Source: Mucilaginibacter gossypii (lineage in GTDB: Bacteria; Bacteroidota; Bacteroidia; Sphingobacteriales; Sphingobacteriaceae). Taken from it: a stretch of DNA of 64,000 nt. The notes beneath the pieces were generated by a model, which did not search any database, had not been told where the DNA came from, and was given only the letters and a program-made list of their open reading frames with translations. This document shows positions 1 to 8,839 of this stretch, in pieces. How positions within the stretch are numbered: the first letter of the stretch is position 1; the number at the start of each line of letters is the position of its first letter. The stretch covers positions 62,001 to 126,000 of the forward strand of contig NZ_FNCG01000008.1 of NCBI RefSeq assembly GCF_900100945.1, read 5' to 3'. Both the position numbers and the translations under genes were made by a program.

Positions 1-532
1 CGATGGCGACAGGTATTGCATGTGCTATATGGCCCATCGTGATGACCTGCGCAAGTATGGTACTTTACAGGCTTTAGAAGAGAACGTGATCCGCAAAAAC
101 CCTTACCTCGATGAGATCTTTCGTAACGCCAGGTTTTTACTGGATAAACCTGAAGTGATCAACGAAATCTCCTTTGAGAAAAAAGCGCCTGTTGATAATC
201 ATATCCTGATGAGCGGAGACACCGCCGGGATGATAGCCCCACTTTGCGGTAACGGCATGACCATGGCCATTCATTCGGCCAAAATCCTTTCCGAAAAGAT
301 CATTACACACTATAAACCGGGCAGCTTTAATCCTGAAAAGCGCGCCAGCCTTGAGCAGGATTATGCCCAAAGCTGGAACAAACAGTTTGCGCAAAGGCTT
401 TGGGTTGGCCGGCAGTTACAGCGTTTGTTTGGCAACGATAACATGACGGCCCTTACTTTAAATACGCTCAATCACCTGCCTTCTGTTGCACAATACCTGA
501 TAAGTAAAACTCACGGCCAACCATTTGTATAG
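1..532 (+). CDS. FAD-dependent oxidoreductase, C-terminal part (cut by window edge)
   Basis: The reading frame is open from base 2 to the stop, so this is the 3' end of a longer gene. The fragment holds a GDTAGMIAPLCGNGM segment, the Gly-Asp block that contacts the FAD ribityl/phosphate in the geranylgeranyl-reductase/PHBH-like flavoprotein group, followed by a helical C-terminal tail. The enzyme would be a cytosolic NAD(P)/FAD-dependent hydroxylase or reductase. The methyltransferase gene starts 18 bases downstream on the same strand. Type III polyketide synthase, methyltransferase and flavoprotein genes often sit together in this phylum, so a small-molecule tailoring role is plausible, but the upstream genes are outside the window. 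The family call is good; the substrate is unknown. Confidence 0.75.
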   Translation, partial: DGDRYCMCYMAHRDDLRKYGTLQALEENVIRKNPYLDEIFRNARFLLDKPEVINEISFEKKAPVDNHILMSGDTAGMIAPLCGNGMTMAIHSAKILSEKIITHYKPGSFNPEKRASLEQDYAQSWNKQFAQRLWVGRQLQRLFGNDNMTALTLNTLNHLPSVAQYLISKTHGQPFV

Positions 533-550
533 TTCAGGCGTATATATTAT

Positions 551-1249
551 ATGCCCGATTTAAGTTACCGTACCGATATGCTGGAGATCATGGATGATTT
601 TGATCTCCCATCAGCCGAAATAAACCCAGTGCTTGAAGGTTTGGGAAAGATGAATGCCTTGTTTGGTGGTCATAAAAGCATCATCGGCTCGTTGAAAAAG
701 CTTCCCATCTACAATGGTTATTCGGTAATTGATTGGGGCTGTGGAGGAGGAGACACCCTGATAGCTATTGCTAAATGGGCCGAAAGCAAGCAAATCGATC
801 TTAACTTAAACGGCGTTGACGCAGCACAGGCTGCTATTAATTATGCCCGAAAACAGGCAATGGATTATAACAATATTAATTTTATCCAAGCCGATGTTAT
901 TGACGAAGCATATCTCATTAAACCGGCTGATGTGATCATTTGCAGCCTGTTTACACACCATTTTGATGATGACCGCTGGATTAAGCTCATCAAAAACATG
1001 CAAGCCTCGGCACAAAAAGGAATTATCATTACCGACCTGCACCGTCACTGGCTTTTATATCATGCCATAGTGTTTATAACCCATGTTTTTACCCGTAGTG
1101 CCATGGCCCAAAATGATGGTCCGCTTTCGGTTAAGCGCGGTTTTAAAAGGTACGAATTGTTAGCTTTATTAAAAAAAGCACAAATTGATAATTTTAAATT
1201 AACATGGCGCTGGCCTTTCAGGTGGGAGTTAATCATCTATAAATCGTAG
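551..1249 (+). CDS. class I SAM-dependent methyltransferase
   Basis: This 232-residue protein has the Rossmann methyltransferase layout. Motif I is VIDWGCGGGDTL at about residues 57-68, an acidic residue follows at the end of strand 2 (NGVDAAQAAI), and the motif IV region reads ICSLFTHHFDDD. It would transfer a methyl group from S-adenosylmethionine to a small molecule in the cytosol. It directly follows the flavoprotein gene with an 18-base gap, so the two are probably one transcript. The substrate cannot be read from sequence. The C-terminal half has a hydrophobic helix (WLLYHAIVFITHVF), seen in methyltransferases acting on lipophilic substrates. Confidence 0.82.
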   Translation: MPDLSYRTDMLEIMDDFDLPSAEINPVLEGLGKMNALFGGHKSIIGSLKKLPIYNGYSVIDWGCGGGDTLIAIAKWAESKQIDLNLNGVDAAQAAINYARKQAMDYNNINFIQADVIDEAYLIKPADVIICSLFTHHFDDDRWIKLIKNMQASAQKGIIITDLHRHWLLYHAIVFITHVFTRSAMAQNDGPLSVKRGFKRYELLALLKKAQIDNFKLTWRWPFRWELIIYKS

Positions 1250-1258
1250 CTTTACGCT

Positions 1259-2323
1259 ATGAATTTGCGTGTACTGGTTTTAACAACCTCGCTTGGCGTG
1301 GCAATTACGCTCTCGGCCGTTAATTTTTATTTTCAGCATAAATGGTACGATGTAATGGTTACTTTCTCGGTGGCCCTTGGTGTAAGTTACTTCGTTTTTT
1401 ACTACCTCATCGAAAAATACATCTACTCCCGTATCAAGCTAATTTACAAACTGATCCATAACCTGAAATTAGGACGCGACCTTAGAGATGCCCTTGGAGA
1501 ACACGTGAGCGCCAACCCCATTGCCGATGTAGAGCAGGAGGTTAAGGAATGGGCAAAACAGAAAAAGACCGAGATAGACGAACTCCGCAAACAGGAAAAA
1601 TTTCGCCGTGATTTTTTATCCAATATCTCGCACGAGTTTAAAACCCCGCTATTTGCTATCCAGGGTTACATTGAGGCCCTGCAGGATGATGATTTTGATG
1701 ATAAGGAAATGGCCCGCCAGTTTTTGGAAAAAGCTTCAAAAAATGTTGACCGGCTAAGCTACCTGATCAAAGACCTTGATGAAATTTCCAAACTTGAATC
1801 GGGCGAGATGCCTATTAATTACACTAAATTCAAGATCAACGACCTGATCAAAGAGGTTTTTGAATCATTGGAGATCAAAGGCAAGCAGTACCACATTAAA
1901 CTTATATTTAAGCAAAAGTACGATGAGCCTATTGTAGTGAATGCCGACAGGGAAAAAATAAGACAGGTGCTCGTGAACCTGATAGATAATTCGTTTAAGT
2001 ACGGTAAAGAAGAAGGCAGTACTTCGGTAAGCCTTTTTGTACTGCATGACCAGGTTTTGGTTGAAGTTACTGACGATGGTATAGGTATTGAAGAAAAGTT
2101 TTTGCCAAGGTTATTTGAGCGTTTTTTTCGTACAGACAGCAGCCGTTCAAGGCAAATTGGCGGCTCCGGGCTGGGGCTTGCTATTGTAAAGCATATTATT
2201 GAAGCCCATCAGCAAACCATCAATGTGCGCAGTACAGAAGGGCTTGGCTCAACGTTTGGTTTTACATTAGCAAGAGCTAAACAAACCATTCCTTTTCCGA
2301 ATTTACCTGTGTTAAAAAGTTAA
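1259..2323 (+). CDS. PhoR-like sensor histidine kinase
   Basis: The 354-residue protein has two N-terminal membrane helices (about residues 3-22 and 29-50) with almost no periplasmic loop. A charged linker leads to a HisKA dimerisation domain with the phospho-acceptor in SNISHEFKTPLF (His about 125), and then a HATPase_c domain: N box VNLIDNSFKYG, G1 box DDGIGI, F box LFERFFRTD, G2 box GGSGLGLAIV. This is the architecture of PhoR-type kinases. No response regulator gene lies beside it in the window. The DUF47 and PiT phosphate-transport genes follow 48 bases downstream on the same strand, which suggests phosphate sensing; that link rests on position only. The start overlaps a TAGCTTTA box 10 bases upstream, so it may also have its own promoter. 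Confidence 0.85.
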   Translation: MNLRVLVLTTSLGVAITLSAVNFYFQHKWYDVMVTFSVALGVSYFVFYYLIEKYIYSRIKLIYKLIHNLKLGRDLRDALGEHVSANPIADVEQEVKEWAKQKKTEIDELRKQEKFRRDFLSNISHEFKTPLFAIQGYIEALQDDDFDDKEMARQFLEKASKNVDRLSYLIKDLDEISKLESGEMPINYTKFKINDLIKEVFESLEIKGKQYHIKLIFKQKYDEPIVVNADREKIRQVLVNLIDNSFKYGKEEGSTSVSLFVLHDQVLVEVTDDGIGIEEKFLPRLFERFFRTDSSRSRQIGGSGLGLAIVKHIIEAHQQTINVRSTEGLGSTFGFTLARAKQTIPFPNLPVLKS

Positions 2324-2345
2324 CAATAATTTAACATACTAACTG

Positions 2346-2353
2346 TACCTTTA
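2346..2353 (+). promoter_or_regulatory. candidate -7 box for DUF47-PiT
   Basis: TACCTTTA matches the Bacteroidota TAnnTTTG box at all but the last base and lies 18 bases before the DUF47 start codon, in the 48-base gap after the kinase gene. A TTAACA stretch about 20 bases upstream could serve as the -33 element. This is a pattern match only. Confidence 0.3.
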
Positions 2354-2371
2354 CACCAATTTCAAATCACT

Positions 2372-3022
2372 ATGTCGCTAAACAGTATATTCCAGTATTT
2401 TGTACCCAAGGATAAAAAAATATTCTTCCCGCTGTTTGAACAAGCCGCGGCCAATGTTGTAGCTATGGCTACCATACTGGTTGAAGCAGTTAATTCAAAC
2501 AACCCTGCAACCCGCGAGGATTTATATAAACAGATTGACAAGCTTGAAAACAAAGGCGACGAATATACTCACCAAATTTACCTGGAGCTTGGCAAAAACT
2601 TCATTACGCCTTTTGACCGTGAAGATATCCATGCCCTTGCAACAGCTATTGATGATGTGGCTGACTATATACAGGGTGCGGCCAACCGCATGAGCCTGTA
2701 CAGGATAGATGATTTAAATGAGCACATCCGTAAGCTATCTGACCTGATACTGCAGGCCAGTGTTGATTTGGAAAAAGCTGTAAGAGAACTGAAAGACCTT
2801 AGGAACGTGCGTAATATCGCCGATTCATGCATCAGGATAAATAGTGTTGAAAATCAGGCTGATTATGTTTTTGACCGCGCTGTAGCCGACTTGTTCCTGT
2901 ATGAAAAGGATGCTATCCGCCTGATTAAATACAAAGAAATATTAGCCGCCCTTGAAACTGCTACCGATATGTGCGAAGACGCAGCTAATGTTATGGAGTC
3001 AATCTTGGTTAAAAACGCTTAA
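2372..3022 (+). CDS. DUF47 family (PhoU-like) phosphate transport accessory protein
   Basis: This 216-residue, mostly helical protein starts MSLNSIFQYFVPKDKKIF and shows the DUF47/PhoU_div pattern: NKGDEYTHQIYLEL with a later DREDIHALATAIDDVADYI segment, whose acidic residues belong to the metal-binding repeats of the PhoU fold. Length is normal for the family. DUF47 proteins are cytosolic partners of PiT-type phosphate carriers and are thought to restrain uptake. The PiT gene follows after 21 bases, which is the standard pairing. The histidine kinase upstream may form part of the same phosphate module. Confidence 0.88.
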   Translation: MSLNSIFQYFVPKDKKIFFPLFEQAAANVVAMATILVEAVNSNNPATREDLYKQIDKLENKGDEYTHQIYLELGKNFITPFDREDIHALATAIDDVADYIQGAANRMSLYRIDDLNEHIRKLSDLILQASVDLEKAVRELKDLRNVRNIADSCIRINSVENQADYVFDRAVADLFLYEKDAIRLIKYKEILAALETATDMCEDAANVMESILVKNA

Positions 3023-3043
3023 GTAAATCTTATCCCCAGCTAA

Positions 3044-4054
3044 ATGGTTACTTCCCTACTTGTAGTTATTGTTGTACTCGCCCTGTTGTTTGATTACACC
3101 AATGGCTTTCATGATGCCGCAAACTCTATAGCTACCATTGTATCTACAAAAGTATTAACACCGTTTCAGGCAGTGTTAATGGCCGCGGTATTCAACTTTG
3201 CAGCTTACTTTTTTATAAAAGATCATAAGGTTGCTAATACCGTATCTAAAATTGTATTGGAGCACTATGTTACCCTGCATGTGATCCTGGCTGGTTTGGT
3301 AGCAGCCATCACCTGGAACCTGTTTACATGGTGGTTCGGAATCCCTTCAAGCTCGTCGCATACCCTTATTGGGGGCTTTGCCGGTGCCGGTATGACTAAC
3401 GCGCTTTATATGGGTGCCAACGCCCTGCATGCTGTTGAAATGCAATATGTGCTTAAAATTGTTGCCTACATCGTACTTGCCCCGTTTATTGGTTTAATTA
3501 TAGCTTATGTTGTAACCATTTTAATACTACACCTGTGCAAGGCTGCCAGGCCGGCCACCGCGGAACGCTGGTTTAAGCGTATGCAGCTGGTTTCATCCGC
3601 GGCATTAAGTTTTGCTCATGGAGGTAATGATGCTCAAAAAGTAATGGGGATTTTGTACGTAAGCCTTATTGCTTCAAAAGTGATAAAGCCAGGCTCAGTA
3701 ATGCCGGAGTGGATTCCTTTAGCTTGTTACTCAGCTATTGCTGCGGGCACCATGTCGGGCGGTTGGAAGATCGTTAAAACCATGGGCTCAAAAATAACCA
3801 AGGTTACCCCGCTTGAAGGTGTAAGTGCCGAAACTGCTGGTGCTATCACCCTGTTTATTACCGAGCGTTTCGGGATTCCGGTTTCAACAACACATACTAT
3901 CACCGGCTCAATTATAGGCGTGGGTTTAACCAAACGTGTATCGGCCGTGCGCTGGGGCGTAACCATTAACCTGGTTTGGGCGTGGATCATTACCATACCT
4001 ATTTCGGCCCTGATTGCCGCCGGTGTATTTGCATTATTACATTTCTTTGCCTAA
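3044..4054 (+). CDS. pitA: PiT family inorganic phosphate transporter
   Basis: This 336-residue inner-membrane carrier has about ten hydrophobic helices. The two inverted PiT signature repeats are clear: FDYTNGFHDAANSIATIVST near the N terminus and SAALSFAHGGNDAQKVMGI in the second half. The conserved GIPSSSSHTLIGG and GIPVSTTHTITGSIIG loops are also present. PiT proteins bring in phosphate as a metal-phosphate complex using the proton or sodium gradient. The gene is coupled to the DUF47 gene upstream. The promoter of the next gene lies inside its last codons. Confidence 0.92.
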   Translation: MVTSLLVVIVVLALLFDYTNGFHDAANSIATIVSTKVLTPFQAVLMAAVFNFAAYFFIKDHKVANTVSKIVLEHYVTLHVILAGLVAAITWNLFTWWFGIPSSSSHTLIGGFAGAGMTNALYMGANALHAVEMQYVLKIVAYIVLAPFIGLIIAYVVTILILHLCKAARPATAERWFKRMQLVSSAALSFAHGGNDAQKVMGILYVSLIASKVIKPGSVMPEWIPLACYSAIAAGTMSGGWKIVKTMGSKITKVTPLEGVSAETAGAITLFITERFGIPVSTTHTITGSIIGVGLTKRVSAVRWGVTINLVWAWIITIPISALIAAGVFALLHFFA

Positions 4055-4074
4055 ACAAACCGGTAGTAATTTTG
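4046..4074 (+). promoter_or_regulatory. Bacteroidota-type promoter for the DUF4197 lipoprotein
   Basis: A TTTG (-33) at 4046-4049 and a perfect TAATTTTG (-7) at 4067-4074 are separated by 17 bases, and the -7 ends 14 bases before the ATG at 4089. The -33 lies inside the end of pitA. The fit to the TTTG/TAnnTTTG consensus is the best in this region. Confidence 0.55.
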
Positions 4075-4088
4075 TTAGTTTTACTACT

Positions 4089-4826
4089 ATGAAAACAAGA
4101 CTACTCATTATCCCCGTCTTAATAGCTTTAATTACATTCACCAGCTGTGATACGCTAAACCAGGTAGCTAACGCCACTATTCAAAACCAGGGAACACCAA
4201 CGTCGCTTGAAATAGGCAACGGTTTAAAACAGGCCCTTGAAATAGGCACAGGTAAAAGCTCGGATCAACTATCGGCAGTTAACGGTTTTTTTGGCAATGC
4301 CGCTATCAAGATCCTTTTTCCGCCCGAAGCGCAAAAGGCAGAGAAAACCTTACGCGGACTTGGCCTGAACAGCCTTTGCGATAATGTGATCCTTTCGCTT
4401 AACCGCGCAGCCGAAGACGCTGCAAAACAGGCAAAACCTATCTTTGTTGATGCTATTAAGCAAATGACCCTGCAGGATGTTACCAATATTTTATTGGGCA
4501 GCCAGGATGCGGCAACACAATATTTTAAACGTACAACTACCGCGAAATTAAGCCTGCAATTCAAACCTGTTATCCAGGGCAGCTTAAACAAAGTGAACGC
4601 TACCAAATACTATACTGACGCGGCCCAGGCTTACAATAAAGTTCCGTTTGTATCAAAGCTTAATCCTGACATCAGCGATTATGTGACCCAAAAGGCTATC
4701 GACGGCTTATTTGTGGAGATAGCCAAAGAAGAGCTTAACATTCGTCAAAATCTTGGCGCGCGTACAACGCCTTTATTACAAAAAGTATTTGCTTTTGCTG
4801 ATAGGAAAAAAACTACCGGACAATAA
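4089..4826 (+). CDS. DUF4197 domain lipoprotein
   Basis: The ATG at 4089 gives a clean lipoprotein signal peptide (MKTRLLIIPVLIALITFTSC, Cys at residue 20). An upstream in-frame start at 4014 would lie inside pitA and bury that signal, so it is not used. The 245-residue product matches the DUF4197 pattern seen in Bacteroidota: EIGNGLKQALEIGTGKSSDQL, helix-rich, with a conserved LGSQDAATQYFKRTT segment and DYVTQKAIDGLF near the C terminus. It is expected to be anchored in the outer membrane facing the periplasm. Its function is not known for the family. It has its own promoter and a shared terminator downstream. Confidence 0.85.
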   Translation: MKTRLLIIPVLIALITFTSCDTLNQVANATIQNQGTPTSLEIGNGLKQALEIGTGKSSDQLSAVNGFFGNAAIKILFPPEAQKAEKTLRGLGLNSLCDNVILSLNRAAEDAAKQAKPIFVDAIKQMTLQDVTNILLGSQDAATQYFKRTTTAKLSLQFKPVIQGSLNKVNATKYYTDAAQAYNKVPFVSKLNPDISDYVTQKAIDGLFVEIAKEELNIRQNLGARTTPLLQKVFAFADRKKTTGQ

Positions 4827-4849
4827 ATAGAAAAAAGAAAGAGATACCA

Positions 4850-4887
4850 AAAAAGGCTGCGTCGATGTTATTCAACGCAGCTTTTTT
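4850..4887. terminator. bidirectional rho-independent terminator
   Basis: The arms GCTGCGT (4856-4862) and ACGCAGC (4875-4881) pair perfectly. They are flanked by A-run and T-run sequences, so the hairpin can end transcription from both sides: the DUF4197 gene on plus and the anti-sigma gene on minus. Confidence 0.8.
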
Positions 4888-4897
4888 ATTGGGCATA

Positions 4898-6289
4898 TTA
4901 TTTTTGCTTTTGGAATTTAACCTTTACAGTAACAACTTCGGGTTTGTTGTTAGTACTGCCAACCCATGAGGGGCCATTTTTTATAAGCTCTATGGCTTTT
5001 TGATCGGCCGCTTCATTCAGGCCTTTTTTAATGCTAAACTCATCTGTGATGCCGCTCGGGAATACCGTAAATGTTACGGTCACGGTGCCGGCAGTACCAT
5101 CAGGCAGTACAGCATTAGTTTGTAAATATTTTTTCAGGCTGCCCCAGCCCAGTTGCGGATGAGCCGCAGTGACACTTACCTCACCGTTGTCATCGTCTTT
5201 TTTAGTTACAACCACCTCGCTAAGGGCCCTGGAATCTGGCTTAAGCGCTACTTTAATACTATCGCCGCGTGTGGCGTTAACCTGCCTCGGCTCATAACCA
5301 ATATAAACCACATCAAGTGTCGCCTTATCCCCCGGCGAACTGAGTGCGAATTTTCCGTTAAGGTCAGTTACCGTGCTCCGGTTGGTGCCTTTGATCCTGA
5401 TTGCCGCACCAATTAAAGGCGAGCCGTCATCTCTCGAAATTATAGTACCGGCAATGTATAATGATTGTGCTGCTGATTTACTGCTGCCAAAAATAGTTGC
5501 TGGTGAAGATGTAACACCGTCAACCTTTCCGGGTAATTTAAATTGCAGCGGAGCTTTTGCTTTCGCTACGGTCGTATTCGCTCTTAGTGCTATCACATCC
5601 GGGCTTACTGTATCTTTTTTTGCAATTGGAGCTGTGTATCCTGCTACTATCCGCTCACTTAAATTGCCTTCTTCTTTCAAAGCAACTTTATCTTTAGCAG
5701 CGGGTGGCGGAGTTGCCGGTTCTGCTAAAATATTGCTGCCCACAGGAGGAGCAACATCATTAGAAGCTGTTTTATTGTCACCAGCGGAAATTTCCTGCTG
5801 ATAAAGTGCATTAGCCGATTGCTTGGCCCGTCTTGATTTTTTGCTTACTGCAATTGATGGGGCCTGTATGAGCGTATTGGTATTCGCTTTTTTAACTGTA
5901 TCGCCGGTCTTTACGGTATCGGCGGCAGCTACCACGGGCGGAACAGAATTTTTGTTTCCTGTTATGTTATTACTTTGCAGTTCGGATTTAGGAGATCTGT
6001 TAAGATAAAGGCCTCCCAAACTTAGTGTTATTAAAACCGAAGCCGCTATGGGCCAAACGGTCCACGGTATTACGCGGCCTTTATTTTCTCCGGTACGCTG
6101 CCGCAGTCTTGAGGCAAGGTCAGCAAGGTTTAACTGTTGACTTGTCCCCATGTTTTCATATCCTTCCAATGCATCCATCAAAAAAGGGTCGTTTAGTGCC
6201 TCCATTTCCAGTTTATGCATAGCACGGGCATCAAGCTCTCCGTTGAGATACTTCTGTATTTGCAATATATTTGCCTTTTTACTATGCAC
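4898..6289 (-). CDS. anti-sigma-like / carboxypeptidase-regulatory / TonB C-terminal fusion protein
   Basis: The 463-residue membrane protein has three parts. Residues 1-50 (IQKYLNGELDARAMHKLE) form a short cytosolic head like the sigma-binding ends of Bacteroidota anti-sigma proteins. A membrane helix follows (PIAASVLITLSLGGLYLN, about 80-97), then a long low-complexity periplasmic spacer. The spacer is followed by a CarboxypepD_reg-like beta domain (IAGTIISRDDGSPLIGAAIR) and a TonB-type C-terminal domain (GTVTVTFTVFPSGITDEF). Its start overlaps the end of the sigma-factor gene by 8 bases, so the two are translated together. It most likely holds the sigma factor inactive and may sense a periplasmic or outer-membrane signal. 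No SusC/SusD receptor is nearby, so the signal is unknown. Confidence 0.75.
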   Translation of the reverse strand: MHSKKANILQIQKYLNGELDARAMHKLEMEALNDPFLMDALEGYENMGTSQQLNLADLASRLRQRTGENKGRVIPWTVWPIAASVLITLSLGGLYLNRSPKSELQSNNITGNKNSVPPVVAAADTVKTGDTVKKANTNTLIQAPSIAVSKKSRRAKQSANALYQQEISAGDNKTASNDVAPPVGSNILAEPATPPPAAKDKVALKEEGNLSERIVAGYTAPIAKKDTVSPDVIALRANTTVAKAKAPLQFKLPGKVDGVTSSPATIFGSSKSAAQSLYIAGTIISRDDGSPLIGAAIRIKGTNRSTVTDLNGKFALSSPGDKATLDVVYIGYEPRQVNATRGDSIKVALKPDSRALSEVVVTKKDDDNGEVSVTAAHPQLGWGSLKKYLQTNAVLPDGTAGTVTVTFTVFPSGITDEFSIKKGLNEAADQKAIELIKNGPSWVGSTNNKPEVVTVKVKFQKQK

Positions 6290-6851
6290 TGTTCCGTTCG
6301 AGGCAAATTTTCAAATTCCTCTTACCGTTTTGGATATAACTCTTTACCTCATTTAAAGTATATCCTGTTATCCCGGCAATTTCTTTATAACACTTCTCTT
6401 TTAAATAAAACAGGTGGATACTTTGTTTTTGTCCGCCGGTTAACCCTGCTATGCAGTGCTCCAAAGCTTTCAAAGCCTCTTCCCTGTCATTATCCTCAGG
6501 ATGCAAAAAGGGGGTAAATTCCACAACTTCATCTAAATTAACCAGCTCCATCTTTTTACCACTCCGTAACTGCATCAAGCAATAATTGCGCCCAAGTACA
6601 TACACCCAACTCCTGAACTGGTTAATCTCATGCTTTTTAACCTTATCAACCAGCTCCTCAAAAATGCCCATTACCGCGTCTTTGGCCAGTTCTTCATCTT
6701 TCAGATATTTAAGGCAAACGCCATAAACAAGGGGCATATATCTTTCATATAAGCTGCCCAAAACTGTTAGGTTACCGCTTGCGCGATAATCACTAAGTAG
6801 TTCTTCGTCTGTTGATTTCCCTGGTTTTTGGGGTTTTATAAATAGGCTCAT
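6282..6851 (-). CDS. ECF RNA polymerase sigma factor (sigma-70 family)
   Basis: The 189-residue protein has region 2 (LGSLYERYMPLVYGVCLKYL ... DAVMGIFEELVDK ... FRSWVYVLGRNYCLMQL) and region 4 (AGLTGGQKQSIHLFYLKEK ... YKEIAGITGYTLNEVKSYI), with no region 3 between them, as in ECF sigma factors. It would direct RNA polymerase to a small regulon. The membrane anti-sigma fusion gene overlaps its 3' end, which is the normal arrangement. There is no gene on the same strand for about 230 bases upstream, so it begins the operon. Confidence 0.88.
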   Translation of the reverse strand: MSLFIKPQKPGKSTDEELLSDYRASGNLTVLGSLYERYMPLVYGVCLKYLKDEELAKDAVMGIFEELVDKVKKHEINQFRSWVYVLGRNYCLMQLRSGKKMELVNLDEVVEFTPFLHPEDNDREEALKALEHCIAGLTGGQKQSIHLFYLKEKCYKEIAGITGYTLNEVKSYIQNGKRNLKICLERNSA

Positions 6852-7031
6852 TAAACATACAAAATTAATTTATTAAAATGGTTTATGGAAATTAACTGCC
6901 TGCAGACGGCTCTATTTAAGGAAAATAAGCTAATAACGAGGTGCTTTTCATATGTATTGGCCCATTTCTATTATAATCCCTGAATACACTAAGTCAAGGC
7001 TGGAATAACAATAGCATAAAGCACAAACAAA

Positions 7032-7059
7032 AAAAGCGATGCCCGGGAGCATCGCTTTT
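7032..7059 (-). terminator. rho-independent terminator of the M28 peptidase gene
   Basis: The arms AAAAGCGATGC and GCATCGCTTTT form an 11-bp perfect stem with a 6-base loop, placed 21 bases past the peptidase stop. A and T runs flank both sides. Confidence 0.8.
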
Positions 7060-7079
7060 CTATAAATATCGTAACAGTT

Positions 7080-8645
7080 TTACCTTGCCGGTTGAGGCTT
7101 TGGCAGCTCTTTGCGCGGTATCATTTCGGCGCGTTGTGCCGTATGGTAAACAAATGAAGCAACAATGGTAGCGGCTTGTTTCAGGTCGTCTTCAATAAGG
7201 CGATCGTAAGTGTCCTGATTACTATGATGGGTACGTGAACCGTAATCAATAGCATCCTGGATAAACTGGAAGCCCGGAATGCCAACGGCATCAAATGAAA
7301 GGTGATCGGTACCGCCGGTATTACGAATGGTAAGCGTGGTGGCGCCAAGATCTTTAAAAGGTTCAAGCCAGGCTTTAAAGATAGGTGCCGCGGCCGAATC
7401 TCCCTGCAAATACACTCCACGGATCTTGCCGGTTCCATTATCAAGGTTGTAATAGGCCGAAAGCTTTGCTTGTTCGGGTTTAAGCTCCATCGTTTTAGGA
7501 TCGCCAAAATGATTGGCCACATATCCGCGCGAACCAAATAAGCCCTGCTCTTCCGAACTCCATAGGGCGATGCGAATGGTGCGTTTGGGTTTAAAGTTAA
7601 TCGCTTTTAAAATACGCATGGCCTCCAGCATTACCGCGCTGCCCGCTGCATTATCGGTAGCACCGGTAGCGGCATGCCATGAATCAAGGTGGCCGCCAAG
7701 CATTACTACCTGGTCTTTCAGCTTTTTATCCGTCCCGGGAATTTCAGCGACTACATCATAGCCCTGCATGTCGTCGGTAATGAATTGGGTTTTAATATCA
7801 GCTTCCAGTTGTACCGGCTGACCGCCTTTTATAAGGCGCAAAATGCGCTGGTAATCTTCGCTGCTGGTTTCAAGCTCGGGAGCTACTGCCCTCGCGGTAT
7901 CGGCGTATGAAGCGCCGTTGGTGGTAAACACTGTACCATCAGTACCGCGGGCCTGGCTTAACACCAAGCCAGCTTTTTCATCAACCAAAAATTGGCTTAA
8001 TGCAGTCCTGAAAGCACGTAATTTACGGAAAGCAGCCATTTGGGCTGCGTTGGGGTCTACAGCGTTCCTGCGCGGGCCGGCCGGCGTAGCTTTCGCGTTG
8101 GCCATTTCGGTAAGTTCCTCATCGGTATAACGGGCGGCATCCACTTTCCAGGTACGTTCTGTTGGTGCTTTAGTATCAAATATCACGATCTTGCCGGCCA
8201 GCTTACCTTTATATTGCTCAAGCTCTGCTGCCGAATCGGCTTTGATTATCATCACTTCGCCTTTGATTAAGCCATTTGTACCCGGTGTCCATGCTTTAGG
8301 TATGGCGATGATAGCGTGATAGTAAGGAATCGTGATAGCTGCATAGTTTTTTTGAACCTCCCAGCCTTTGCCAAATTTACCCCAGGCTTCCAATTTAGAG
8401 TTGGCCATGCCCCAGGTTTTAAGCTGATTAACAGCCCAGTTTTGGGCGCGCTTTAAGCCCGGAGAATTAGCAAGCCTTGGGCCCGAAACATCTGTAAGAT
8501 AAAAAGCCGTTTCCATTGCCTTTGAATGGTTAAGGCCTTCTTCCCTTATTTTTTGAACCATTGCAGCATCAACAGGCTCCTGTGCAAACGACGGTACTGC
8601 AATACCGGCCGTAATTAAACAGGAAAAGAGTAGTTTTAATTTCAT
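7080..8645 (-). CDS. exported M28 family metallopeptidase
   Basis: The 521-residue protein begins with a signal peptide (MKLKLLFSCLITAGIAVPSFAQ). A PA-domain-like insert lies around residues 115-260, and the M28 zinc domain follows. The zinc and catalytic residues are seen in GGHLDSWHAATGATDNAAG (His and Asp), WSSEEQGLFGS (catalytic Glu pair) and SRTHHSNQDTYDRL (last His). The family includes carboxypeptidase Q-like and aminopeptidase enzymes that remove single residues from peptides. It should act in the periplasm or on the cell surface, probably in peptide scavenging. It stands alone with its own terminator. Confidence 0.88.
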   Translation of the reverse strand: MKLKLLFSCLITAGIAVPSFAQEPVDAAMVQKIREEGLNHSKAMETAFYLTDVSGPRLANSPGLKRAQNWAVNQLKTWGMANSKLEAWGKFGKGWEVQKNYAAITIPYYHAIIAIPKAWTPGTNGLIKGEVMIIKADSAAELEQYKGKLAGKIVIFDTKAPTERTWKVDAARYTDEELTEMANAKATPAGPRRNAVDPNAAQMAAFRKLRAFRTALSQFLVDEKAGLVLSQARGTDGTVFTTNGASYADTARAVAPELETSSEDYQRILRLIKGGQPVQLEADIKTQFITDDMQGYDVVAEIPGTDKKLKDQVVMLGGHLDSWHAATGATDNAAGSAVMLEAMRILKAINFKPKRTIRIALWSSEEQGLFGSRGYVANHFGDPKTMELKPEQAKLSAYYNLDNGTGKIRGVYLQGDSAAAPIFKAWLEPFKDLGATTLTIRNTGGTDHLSFDAVGIPGFQFIQDAIDYGSRTHHSNQDTYDRLIEDDLKQAATIVASFVYHTAQRAEMIPRKELPKPQPAR

Positions 8646-8839
8646 ATATAATAATTATAAGATCAGTTAATAACAAACCTATTTATTATAAATTAGAATC
8701 GGGAATATTATATGTTAACAAAGTTGTTACATGGTAGGGGATTATACAAGGTTTCTGGCGGATACAGTAACTTGTTAAAGTCACGCCATTGCTCACAAGT
8801 TCAACCAGTTGAAAGATTCTGTGTGTAACTGGCTAAAGA

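Noticed and set aside
4014..4088. Upstream start for the DUF4197 gene inside pitA
   Set aside because: It would place 25 residues before a perfect lipoprotein signal and overlap pitA; the promoter at 4046-4074 supports the later start.
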